Source: Elusimicrobiota bacterium
Lineage (GTDB): Bacteria > Elusimicrobiota > Elusimicrobia > UBA1565 > UBA9628
Reading direction: 5' to 3'
NCBI GenBank assembly: GCA_016212795.1
Contig: JACRDT010000001.1
Location: forward strand, 1 to 60,664
DNA length: 60,664 nt
Position numbers and translations under genes: made by a program. Shown here piece after piece: positions 53,877 through 60,664 of the stretch; position 1 is the first letter of the stretch; every line of letters begins with the position of its first letter. The notes beneath the pieces are model-generated. The model was given only the letters and a program-made list of their open reading frames with translations, had not been told where the DNA came from and made no database searches.

Positions 53877-54779
53877 ATGACAGACGACAAGCTCAAGCTC
53901 ATCAGGACGGTCCGCCTCCTCGACAAGATCCCGGAGCGCAACCTCACGGCCCTGGCGGAGTTCCTCAAGAGCATCTCGCTTTCGGACGGGGCCATCCTCT
54001 TCGAGGAAGGCTCGAAGGGCGATTGCCTCTACTTCGTCTCCAGCGGGCACATCCGCATCTCCAAGCGCATCTCGGGGGAGGCCTTCAAGGACCTCGCCAT
54101 CATGGGCGCAGGGGACTGCTTCGGCGAGATGGCCCTGATCGAGGACGTGGCGCGCTCCGCGCGCGCGACCGCCTCCGGGCCCACCTCCCTCTTCGAGCTC
54201 CACCGGCAGGACCTCAACACCTGGCTGGCGTCGCACCCGGAGCTGGCCATGGAGTTCTTCGCGGCCCTGGTCCAGGAGCAGTCCAAGAGGCTGCGCCGCA
54301 GCTCGACGGAGGTCACGCTCCTCTACGACCTCTCCAGCCTCCTGCTCGAGCGCGTCCCGACCGTCCAGGAGCTCATGGCCAAGGTGATCGAGCACGTCTC
54401 GCCCCACCTCCAGGGGACCTGGTCCTCCCAGGCCCACCTCTACAACGCCTTCAACGACGAGATGGAGTTCGTCTGCGCGGCCGGCGAGTTCGACTTCAAG
54501 GACGCCGCCTCCAAGCTCCCGCCGCCGCACGAGCAGCGCAGCCTCTGGCTCGACGACTCGACCTACTACGTGTCCCTGCCAGGCCTCGCGCGGCCCCTGG
54601 GGTTCCTCCTGTTCCACTGCCAGGAGACCCTCGTCCACGACGACCGCATGGAGACGGGCCGGACCCTGGCGACCGTCGCCAGGCTCGTGAGCACCGCGCT
54701 GGAGAACATCCAGTTCCGGACGGAGGAGACCTTGAGGGCGCGCCTCAAGAAGACGATGAGCAATGCCTCCGGTCTATAG
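53877..54779 (+). CDS. Cyclic-nucleotide-binding-domain protein with C-terminal GAF-like region
   Basis: 300 residues. Residues about 10-130 form a cNMP-binding domain (SDGAILFEEGSKGDCLYFVS, GDCFGEMALIEDVARSARAT containing the GE and RxAR ligand pocket). There is no helix-turn-helix. The C-terminal part (LLYDLSSLLLERVPTVQELM, FLLFHCQETLVHDDRMETGR) looks GAF-like. Position between two pilT genes suggests control of type IV pilus retraction by a cyclic nucleotide, in line with cAMP or cyclic-dinucleotide control of pili in other bacteria; here it is inference. Confidence 0.85.
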   Translation: MTDDKLKLIRTVRLLDKIPERNLTALAEFLKSISLSDGAILFEEGSKGDCLYFVSSGHIRISKRISGEAFKDLAIMGAGDCFGEMALIEDVARSARATASGPTSLFELHRQDLNTWLASHPELAMEFFAALVQEQSKRLRRSSTEVTLLYDLSSLLLERVPTVQELMAKVIEHVSPHLQGTWSSQAHLYNAFNDEMEFVCAAGEFDFKDAASKLPPPHEQRSLWLDDSTYYVSLPGLARPLGFLLFHCQETLVHDDRMETGRTLATVARLVSTALENIQFRTEETLRARLKKTMSNASGL

Positions 54780-55155
54780 GCGCGTCGCCCTGGCGGCGGC
54801 CCAGGCCGCCTACGACAAGAAGGCCGAGAACCTCGCGCTCTACTACGTGGGGGCGTCGCACCCGCTGACCGACTACTTCCTCGTCATGACGGCGCTCTCC
54901 CGGACCCACGTGGAATCCCTGGAGTCGGCCGTCGAGGGCGCCCTCAAGCCTCTGGGCCTGCGCCCCCTCAGGCGCGCCCGGCCGGAGAGCGACCGCTGGC
55001 GCGTCCTGGACTACGGTGATTTGGTCGTCCACATCATGGCGCCGGACGCCCGCGGCTTCTACGGGCTCGACAAGCTCTACGCCGGCGCCCGCAAGATCAG
55101 CTGGTCCAAGCGCCCCCGCCGCGGCCCCGCGCCGTTCCAGCCGCCCCCCCGCTGA
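54763..55155 (+). CDS. rsfS: Ribosomal silencing factor RsfS
   Basis: 130 residues. KKAENLALYYVGASHPLTDY is the family core (usually ..D..V..vs..tdyfvi), with FLVMTALSRTHVESLESAVE, RVLDYGDLVVHIMAPDAR and FYGLDKLYAGARKI. RsfS binds uL14 and blocks subunit joining when nutrients are short. It overlaps the cNMP-binding gene by 17 bases and is followed by pilT after one base. A Pro/Arg-rich tail of about 18 residues is extra. Confidence 0.92.
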   Translation: MPPVYRRVALAAAQAAYDKKAENLALYYVGASHPLTDYFLVMTALSRTHVESLESAVEGALKPLGLRPLRRARPESDRWRVLDYGDLVVHIMAPDARGFYGLDKLYAGARKISWSKRPRRGPAPFQPPPR

Positions 55156-55156
55156 C

Positions 55157-56239
55157 ATGCCCGAACTGCTCGACGTCCTCAAAGCCACGGCCCAGATGGG
55201 CGCCAGCGACCTCCACCTCGTGGTGGGCAAGCCGCCGATGGTGCGCCTGCAGGGGCTCATCCGCCCCATGCCGGGCGCGGCGCCGGTCACCGCCGAGGAA
55301 TCCAAGCAGATGGTCTACTCGGTCCTCTACGAGGAGCAGCGCGCGCGCTTCGAGTCCTGCTGGGAGCTCGACTGCTCCATCGCGCTGGCCGGCATCTCGC
55401 GCTTCCGCGTGAACGTCTTCCTTCAGAAGAACGGGGTCTCGGCGGTCTTCAGGACCATCCCGTCCCACATCCCGACGCCGGCCGAGCTGGGCCTGATGCC
55501 GGCCATGGCCAACCTGGTGGACCTCCCGAGGGGCCTGGTGCTCGTCACGGGCCCGACGGGCTCGGGCAAGTCCACGACCCTGGCCTCCCTCATCGAGCTC
55601 ATCAACCAGAAGCAGCAGAAGCACATCCTGACCATCGAGGACCCCATCGAGTTCGTCTACGAGGACAAGAACTCCATCATCGTCCAGCGCGAGGTCGGGC
55701 AGCACACCAAGTCGTTCAGCGAGGCCCTCCGGCACGCCCTCCGGCAGGACCCGGACGCCATCCTGATCGGCGAACTCAGGGACCTCGAGACGATCGCGCT
55801 GGCCATCAGCGCGGCCGAGACCGGGCACCTGTGCTTCGCGACCCTGCACACCCAGGACTGCCCGACGACCATCGACCGCCTCATCGACGTCTTCCCCCCG
55901 AGCCAGCAGCAGCAGGTCCGCGTCCAGATCTCGACCGAGCTCCAGGCCGTCATCTGCCAGACGCTCCTGCCGCGCAAGGACGGCCAGGGGCGCATCTGCG
56001 CGCGGGAGTTCCTGCGCGTGACCTCGGCGGTCGGCAACATCATCCGCGAGGGCAAGACCCACCTCATCTACGCCGCGATCGAGGCCGGCAACAAGTACGG
56101 CATGATCTCGATGGACCAGTACCTGGCCCTGCTCGTCAAGCAGAACCTGGTGAGCATCGAGAACGCCATGAACGCCGCGCACGACGCCTCCACGGTCCGC
56201 AAGCTCGCGGGGATGCCGGAGGCGGGGGCGGCATCCTAA
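55157..56239 (+). CDS. pilT: Type IV pilus retraction ATPase PilT (second copy)
   Basis: 360 residues, a close paralogue of the protein at 52784 across its length: GASDLHLVVGKPPMVRLQG, Walker A GPTGSGKS, DPDAILIGELRDLETIALAI, TLHTQDCPTTIDRLIDVFPP and AVGNIIREGKTHLIY. Both copies keep all catalytic boxes. They differ mainly in the N-terminal domain and the extreme C-terminus, so they may be PilT and a PilU-like helper or respond to different signals. The TAA stop is provided by repeat copy 5. Confidence 0.95.
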   Translation: MPELLDVLKATAQMGASDLHLVVGKPPMVRLQGLIRPMPGAAPVTAEESKQMVYSVLYEEQRARFESCWELDCSIALAGISRFRVNVFLQKNGVSAVFRTIPSHIPTPAELGLMPAMANLVDLPRGLVLVTGPTGSGKSTTLASLIELINQKQQKHILTIEDPIEFVYEDKNSIIVQREVGQHTKSFSEALRHALRQDPDAILIGELRDLETIALAISAAETGHLCFATLHTQDCPTTIDRLIDVFPPSQQQQVRVQISTELQAVICQTLLPRKDGQGRICAREFLRVTSAVGNIIREGKTHLIYAAIEAGNKYGMISMDQYLALLVKQNLVSIENAMNAAHDASTVRKLAGMPEAGAAS

Positions 56240-56292
56240 TGAAACGACCTATGCCCCCTCGCTACTCGCCTCCCCGCGGGGGAGGCGAGTGA
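56235..56292 (+). repeat. Palindromic repeat, copy 5, with the argS ribosome binding site in its stem
   Basis: CCTAATGAAACG, then CCTATGCCCCCTCGCT and the stem ACTCGCCTCCCC (56264-56275) / GGGGAGGCGAGT (56279-56290), loop GCG. It encodes the pilT stop, a 17-codon open frame starting at 56239 and ending at 56292, and the only Shine-Dalgarno (GGGGGAGG) for argS 8 bases downstream. Confidence 0.75.
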
Positions 56293-56293
56293 T

Positions 56294-57970
56294 ATGATCC
56301 TGCAATCCCTCCGTAAGTCGCTCCTGGACAAGCTCAAGGGCTTCCCCCGGATCAAGGAGACGGCGCGCTCGCTCGGCATCCTGGCCCTGCCCCCCAAGCA
56401 CATCCTGGCCGACGTCAGCCTCCATTGGCCCCTGGCCTGCGCCAAGGTGGCCGGCGTGCCGCCGCTGGACCTCGCGCACGAGATGGCTTCGGCGTTCCGG
56501 AGCATCGTGGAGGTCGAGAACGCCCACGTCACGCCGCCCGGCTTCGTGAACCTCAAGCTCCGCGACTCCGCCCTCTGCGCCAACCTCATGGCCATCACGC
56601 TCTCCCCGTCCAAGTACGGCGCCAACGGGGGCGGCGCCAAGCGCTCCATCCTGCTCGAGTTCGTCTCGGCCAACCCCACCGGCCCGCTGCACCTGGCCTC
56701 GGGCCGGGGGGCGACGCTCGGCGACAGCCTCGCGCGCATCCTGCGGCGCCTGGGCCACAGGGTCCACAGCGAGTACTACGTCAACGACGGCGGGGGGCGC
56801 GTCGAGCTCCTCGGCCGGTCCCTCCAGGCCCGCTGGCTCGAGCTCCACGGCAGGCCTTCCCAGGTGCCGGAGAACGGCTACCACGGCGACTACCTCAACG
56901 ACCTCGCCAAGGACCTCCCGGCCGCCGCCGAGTCCTGGTCCCCGGAGGAGTTCGGCAAGCACGCCATGGGCGTCCTGCTCGAAAGCCACAAGAAGGACAT
57001 GGCGGGGTTCGGCGTGCCCTTCGACCGCTGGTTCCACGAGAGCGAGCTCTACGAGAGCAAGGCCGTGGAGAAGACCCTCGAGGACCTCAAGGGACGCGGC
57101 ATGGTCTACGACAAGGACGCCGCCGTCTGGCTCGCGACGACCTGCGCCGCAGGCGCAGGCGCCGCAGGCGCGGCCGCCGCCGGCTCGGAGGACGACAAGG
57201 ACCGGGTGCTCGTGAAATCCGACGGCAAGCCCACCTACTTCCTGCCGGACATCGCCTACCATCGCGACAAGTACGGGCGCGGCTTCACGGAGCTCATCGA
57301 CATCCTCGGCGCCGACCACCACGGCTACGTCCCGCGCATGAAGGCGGCCGTGGCCGCCCTGGGGCACGACCCGGCGACCTGCCACATGATCATCCACCAG
57401 CTCATCCACCTCTTCCGCGGCGCGACCCCGGTCAAGATGTCCAAGCGGACAGGGGAGTTCGTGACCCTGCGGGAGGTCCTCGAGGAGGTCGGCCGGGACG
57501 CCTGCAGGTTCTTCTTCGCGATGAGGACCGCCGACTCGCACCTCAACTTCGACCTGGAGCTCGCGAAGAAGAAGTCGTCCGAGAACCCCGTCTACTACTG
57601 CCAGTACGTGCATGCCCGGGTGGCGTCGATCTACCGGGAAGCGGTCAAGACGGGCCTGCTGGCCCAGGCCTCGCCCCCGCACCCGACGCCCGAACTCCTG
57701 CAGGAGAAGGAAGAGCGCGCGCTCCTCATCAAGCTGGCGTGGTTCCCCGAGGTGCTCAAGGCGTGCGAGCGCGAGCTCTCGCCCCACCTGCTGGCCGCCT
57801 ACCTGCTGGAGCTGGCCGGGCTCTTCCACGCCTTCTACGAGCAGCACCGGGTGATCGACGGCGACAACGCGAGGCTCTCCCAAGCGAGGCTGTGCCTGTG
57901 CGCCGGCGTGAGGGACGTGATGGCCGAAGGCCTCGGACTCCTCGGCGTCTCGGCCCCCCAGGAGATGTAG
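56294..57970 (+). CDS. argS: Arginyl-tRNA synthetase with a non-canonical HIGH motif
   Basis: 558 residues. EFVSANPTGPLHLASGRGAT holds the class I signature, here HLAS in place of HIGH; EYYVNDGGGRVELLGRSL, the ILGADHHGYVPRM block and VKMSKRTGEFVTL (KMSK) are intact, as is the C-terminal anticodon-binding domain. Loss of the second His of HIGH is known in some ArgS lineages, so the enzyme is probably active. An Ala/Gly insert (CAAGAGAAGAAAAGSEDD) occurs near residue 290. Its Shine-Dalgarno is within the stem of repeat copy 5. No other argS is visible. Confidence 0.95.
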   Translation: MILQSLRKSLLDKLKGFPRIKETARSLGILALPPKHILADVSLHWPLACAKVAGVPPLDLAHEMASAFRSIVEVENAHVTPPGFVNLKLRDSALCANLMAITLSPSKYGANGGGAKRSILLEFVSANPTGPLHLASGRGATLGDSLARILRRLGHRVHSEYYVNDGGGRVELLGRSLQARWLELHGRPSQVPENGYHGDYLNDLAKDLPAAAESWSPEEFGKHAMGVLLESHKKDMAGFGVPFDRWFHESELYESKAVEKTLEDLKGRGMVYDKDAAVWLATTCAAGAGAAGAAAAGSEDDKDRVLVKSDGKPTYFLPDIAYHRDKYGRGFTELIDILGADHHGYVPRMKAAVAALGHDPATCHMIIHQLIHLFRGATPVKMSKRTGEFVTLREVLEEVGRDACRFFFAMRTADSHLNFDLELAKKKSSENPVYYCQYVHARVASIYREAVKTGLLAQASPPHPTPELLQEKEERALLIKLAWFPEVLKACERELSPHLLAAYLLELAGLFHAFYEQHRVIDGDNARLSQARLCLCAGVRDVMAEGLGLLGVSAPQEM

Positions 57971-57972
57971 CC

Positions 57973-58494
57973 ATGTCAAAACCCAGCAAGTCCAAGCCGG
58001 TCAAATCCAAGTCCGGCAAGCCCGCGCCGAAGGCCGTGTTCGCCGCCGCTTCCCATGGTCGGCGGAGGCGGCACGCCAGAGCCAGAAACGCCGGGCTCTG
58101 GCAGAAGGAATATTTCCGCAGCGGACGGGTCTACGCCCAGACCCCCCTGGTCCGGGGCGTCAAGAGCGGGGCCGGCAAGGTGTTCTACGAGAGCGGCAAG
58201 CTCTACGCGGCCGAGGCCTATCGCGACGGCAAGCTCAACGGCCTCACCGTCACCTACTACGAGGATGGGGCGCGCCAGTCCTCCCTGACCTACAAGGACG
58301 ACCTCCTGGACGGCCCCTGCGAGGAACACTACCCGAACGGCAAGCTCGAGTCCAAGGGGCTCTACCGGGCCGGCAAGAAGAGCGGGCTCTGGAAGGTCTA
58401 CGGGCTCGACGGGTCGCTCGAACGCCAGGAGACCTACGTGGACGGCGTGGCCGCCGCGGTCCCCGTCTCCCCCGGCGCCCCCAAGCGCCGCTGA
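57973..58494 (+). CDS. MORN-repeat protein (YwqK-like)
   Basis: 173 residues. A Lys/Ser/Pro-rich basic N-terminus (SKPSKSKPVKSKSGK) and basic stretch HGRRRRHARARN precede four to five MORN_2 repeats of the form Y..GKL...YRDGKLNGLTVTYY, QSSLTYKDDLLDGPCEEHYP and LYRAGKKSGLWKVYGLDG. These occur in YwqK-family proteins, sometimes called antitoxins, and in envelope-associated proteins. There is no signal peptide. It starts 2 bases after the argS stop, so it belongs to that operon; function unknown. Confidence 0.82.
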   Translation: MSKPSKSKPVKSKSGKPAPKAVFAAASHGRRRRHARARNAGLWQKEYFRSGRVYAQTPLVRGVKSGAGKVFYESGKLYAAEAYRDGKLNGLTVTYYEDGARQSSLTYKDDLLDGPCEEHYPNGKLESKGLYRAGKKSGLWKVYGLDGSLERQETYVDGVAAAVPVSPGAPKRR

Positions 58495-58503
58495 CGGGCC
58501 GGA

Positions 58504-59097
58504 CTACCGCAGGAGCTCGGCCCGCTGGTCCTGCGTGAAGATGGGGCGGTAGTCGGCGCCGCGCCCCTCGGCAGGGTCCAGGACGATGGTCTGGGCGCCC
58601 CAGTCCACGCAGCCCACGAAGCTCACGTGGGAAGCCGGCCGCCCGCCCGAACCGCGGAGCACCCGGCCCGCGCGCTGGAGCGTGGCGAAGTACTCCGCCT
58701 TGAGGGCCTCGAACCGGGCCGCGCGCGCCGCCCCCGGCTCGATCACGATCCTGGACCCGGCCGGCACGGCCAGGAAGGCGACCCGCTGGCTGACAGCCTC
58801 GTAGGCGGCATCCTGCCCGGCCACGATCGTGAACGGCCCGTCGGACATCTGGTACATGCCCGGAAAGTAGACCATCTCGCCGGCGAAGCGCTCGAGCAGG
58901 TCCATGAGGAGCCTGGCCTCGGCCATGCCGCGGTCGAAGGCGGCCCGCTGGTGCGCCTCGGCGGCGCCTTGGGCCGCGTCGAAAGCCGCCCGCAAGTCCC
59001 CAAGGTCTCCGGACGCCTGGACGCAAGGCCCCGTCAGTCCGACGATCAACGTCACGATGGCAGCGGTCTTCATCAATACCCCCGGGGGATACGGCAT
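58504..59097 (-). CDS. Exported protein of unknown function
   Basis: 197 residues from the ATG at 59097 (189 from an ATG at 59073). A signal peptide (MKTAAIVTLIVGLTGPCVQA) is preceded by 8 residues if the first start is used. The mature part is a helical region (LRAAFDAAQGAAEAHQRAAF) followed by a beta-rich half containing GPFTIVAGQDAAYEAVSQR, SHVSFVGCVDWGAQTIVLDP and YRPIFTQDQRAELLR. No family recognised. CATAAT lies 6 bases before the ATG at 59097, favouring that start as leaderless. Confidence 0.68.
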   Translation of the reverse strand: MPYPPGVLMKTAAIVTLIVGLTGPCVQASGDLGDLRAAFDAAQGAAEAHQRAAFDRGMAEARLLMDLLERFAGEMVYFPGMYQMSDGPFTIVAGQDAAYEAVSQRVAFLAVPAGSRIVIEPGAARAARFEALKAEYFATLQRAGRVLRGSGGRPASHVSFVGCVDWGAQTIVLDPAEGRGADYRPIFTQDQRAELLR

Positions 59098-59103
59098 GGG
59101 TCT

Positions 59104-59109
59104 ATTATG
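59104..59109 (-). promoter_or_regulatory. -10-like box CATAAT six bases before the ATG at 59097
   Basis: CATAAT on the minus strand (59109-59104), then AGACCC, then ATG. It fits the same spacing seen for several other genes in the window. Confidence 0.4.
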
Positions 59110-59220
59110 CCTATTGCCGCCGGCTCCCGGATTCCCCCGAAGGCCCAATCATCCGCTGGAAAAGGACTGGTGGCCCCGTAGGACTTCCGGCACCCAGGGA
59201 AGCGCCGCTGCGGACGCCCG

Positions 59221-60486
59221 TCAGAACAGCCTCAGGCCGAGCCAGATCAGGAAGAACCCGAAGATATCCAGCGCGAGCCCGAAGCGCATCATGTCCTTGA
59301 GGCGCACGCGGCCCGTCCCGTACACGAGGGCGTTGGGCGGCGTGGACACGGGCAGGAGGAACCCGAAGCTCGAGCACAGCGTGGCGGCCAGGGCCGGGTA
59401 GAGCGGCGCGACTCCCGCGGCCTTGGACAGCGCCAGGGCCGTGGGCACCGCGACGTTGGCCGAGGCGGTGTTGGACGAGAGCTCGCTGGCGGCCAGGGCG
59501 AGGGCCCCAGAGACCCCCGCGGTGCCCATCGCGGACCGCACGCCGAGGAAGCCCGTGAGGGACCTGCCCAGCCCGTCGGCGAGCCCGGTGTCGAAGAGCA
59601 GCCCTCCAAGGCTCATGCCGCCCCCGAAGAGGAGGAGCACCCCCCACTCGATGCGGCAGGCCCCCTCCCACGACAGGGTGGGCTTGCCGTCCGCGTCCGG
59701 CAGGAGGAAGAGCAGGCTCGAGGCCAGGAGCGCGGCGACCCCTTCGGGCACCGTCTCCCCGGCGAAGAGCCAGAGGACGATGGCGCACGACAAGGCGAGG
59801 AGGGTGTTCCGCTCGCCCCGGCTCCAGGGCGGGAGCTTGCGCCGCTCCTCCTCGAGGTACTCCCTGAGGCGGCCCCAGCCTTCGGGCGTCTCGATCCCGC
59901 GGCACAGGAGAAGCGCCGTGAACGCCAGCGACAGCGCGGCCAGCGGGACGCCCATCTTCATCCAGCTCAGGAAGCCCAGGCGCACCCCGGCCAGGCGCTC
60001 GAGCATGCCCAGGCCGATGAGATTGGGCGGGGTGCCCACCGGCGTCGCCATCCCTCCGACGGAAGCCGCGAAGGCCAGCATGAGGAGGAGCCGGGTCTCT
60101 ATCTTGGGGTCGCGGGAGGAGGCCGGGAGGGCCGAGAGCATGCCCAGGCCGATGGGCAGGAGCATGGCCGTGGTGGCGGTGTTGGAGACCCAGGCCGAGA
60201 TGGCCGCGGCCACACACCCGAACCCCGCGATGAGCGAGCGCGGGCCGCGGCTCAACGACGGGACCGCCAGCAAGCGCACCGCGATGCGCCGGTCCAGGCC
60301 GTGGCGGGACATGGCCTCGGCCAGCCAGAAGGAGCCGAGGAACAGCATGATGACCGGATCCGCGTAGGCCGCGAAGACCTTCTTGGCGGGGGCCACCCCC
60401 AGGACGACGCAGAGCGAGCTCGCCAGGAGCGCGGCCACGGCCAGGGGCATGGCCTCGGCCACCCACCAGGCGACGGCGCAGGCCAT
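59221..60486 (-). CDS. SLC13/DASS family anion:sodium symporter, apparently 5'-truncated
   Basis: 421 residues with about 10-11 membrane helices. WVAEAMPLAVAALLASSLCV, the first Ser-Asn-Thr motif SNTATTAMLLPIGLGM, MATPVGTPPNLIG, and the second SNTASANVAVP motif with STPPNALVYGTG are SLC13/CitT hallmarks for dicarboxylate or sulfate uptake. Family members normally have an extra N-terminal helix. The reading frame stays open upstream of the ATG at 60486 and encodes the family-like GLSPEARRLAGV, then meets a TGA at 60543-60541 inside structured repeat copy B. No ATG, GTG or TTG lies in that extension. The 5' end was probably lost to the repeat insertion. Confidence 0.85.
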   Translation of the reverse strand: MACAVAWWVAEAMPLAVAALLASSLCVVLGVAPAKKVFAAYADPVIMLFLGSFWLAEAMSRHGLDRRIAVRLLAVPSLSRGPRSLIAGFGCVAAAISAWVSNTATTAMLLPIGLGMLSALPASSRDPKIETRLLLMLAFAASVGGMATPVGTPPNLIGLGMLERLAGVRLGFLSWMKMGVPLAALSLAFTALLLCRGIETPEGWGRLREYLEEERRKLPPWSRGERNTLLALSCAIVLWLFAGETVPEGVAALLASSLLFLLPDADGKPTLSWEGACRIEWGVLLLFGGGMSLGGLLFDTGLADGLGRSLTGFLGVRSAMGTAGVSGALALAASELSSNTASANVAVPTALALSKAAGVAPLYPALAATLCSSFGFLLPVSTPPNALVYGTGRVRLKDMMRFGLALDIFGFFLIWLGLRLF

Positions 60487-60533
60487 GACGCCCGCCAGGC
60501 GCCTGGCTTCCGGGGAAAGCCCGCTAGTGCTCC

Positions 60534-60654
60534 GACCGGCTCATAACCGGGGTTTGGGCCGGTCGATCTCGGAGCGAGCCGAGGCGCGCGAGGCGAGCAG
60601 ACTGGACGTCTGTGAGCCGAGTGCAACGAAGGCGTAGCCCGAGATCGACCGGCC
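60534..60654. repeat. Structured repeat, copy B
   Basis: Outer arms GGCCGGTCGATCTCGG (60557-60572) and CCGAGATCGACCGGCC (60639-60654) are a perfect 16-bp inverted repeat. The centre has CAGAC-TGGAC-GTCTG (60598-60612). GACCGGC (60534-60540) can alternatively pair with GCCGGTC (60558-60564). Interior blocks GAGGCGCG and GCAACGAAG match copy A at 48694. The last 10 bases of the window (after 60654) show nothing recognisable. Confidence 0.65.
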
Positions 60655-60664
60655 GCGCTCTCAA

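Noticed and set aside
56239..56292. The 17-codon open frame as a functional peptide gene
   Set aside because: Its sequence is entirely that of the palindromic repeat; a regulatory role is more plausible than a functional peptide, so it was described under the repeat only.

Overview
The window is high-GC bacterial chromosome with short intergenic gaps, many ATGA or GTGA stop/start overlaps and a diderm (Gram-negative type) gene set: two predicted outer-membrane barrel proteins, a lipoprotein, PilT ATPases and many signal peptides. No rRNA, intact tRNA or CRISPR array was seen. The Ala/Pro-rich exported extensions on enzymes that are normally cytosolic, plus the overall gene mix, remind me of Elusimicrobiota. 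That assignment is a recognition-based guess, not a demonstrated one.

Layout. 1-2.5 kb: metal (zinc/manganese-type) ABC uptake genes with an outer-membrane protein and a small His/Cys peptide (minus strand). 2.5-6.2 kb: ferrous iron operon (Cys-rich peptide, DtxR-FeoA regulator, FeoB, barrel protein), driven by a near-perfect sigma70 promoter carrying a Fur-box-like site. 6.3-16.3 kb: comF, a PAS histidine kinase, and a nucleotide-sugar/glycan locus (two UDP-sugar dehydrogenases, UDP-glucuronate decarboxylase, GT2, YfhO-like membrane protein). 16.3-25.7 kb: a RecQ-like helicase, exported adenylate kinase, ATP-grasp, GIY-YIG, BipA, exported glycogen synthase and an exported unknown. 25.7-27.9 kb: lower-GC acquired genes (RhuM, ORF6N) between hairpins and short repeats. 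27.9-39.8 kb: clostripain-like protease, response regulator plus alpha-glucan phosphorylase, lipid kinase, exported caspase-FGE fusion, Mog/MoaB, NAD(P)-binding protein, degenerate transposase, GT2, CBS protein. 39.8-44.1 kb: an operon moaC - PhnD-like lipoprotein - histidine kinase - NtrC-type regulator. 44.1-48.6 kb: AmrS-type radical SAM enzyme, thrC-thrB-lysC and an XRE regulator. 48.6-49.8 kb: a structured repeat and fragments of three dead genes. 49.8-58.5 kb: radC, nadD-yqeK fusion, LytR_C protein, pilT, cNMP-binding protein, rsfS, second pilT, argS, MORN protein. 58.5-60.7 kb: an exported unknown and a 5'-truncated SLC13 transporter abutting a second copy of the structured repeat.

Themes. 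(1) Many genes start 5-7 bases after a -10-like hexamer and have no Shine-Dalgarno sequence, pointing to widespread leaderless transcripts. (2) Adenylate kinase and glycogen synthase share an N-terminal export/linker module. (3) A palindromic repeat of about 55 bp occurs five times; copies supply start, internal or end codons of genes, and one copy embeds the argS ribosome binding site in a hairpin. (4) A larger two-copy element keeps its stems by compensatory sequence change, suggesting a conserved structured DNA or RNA.
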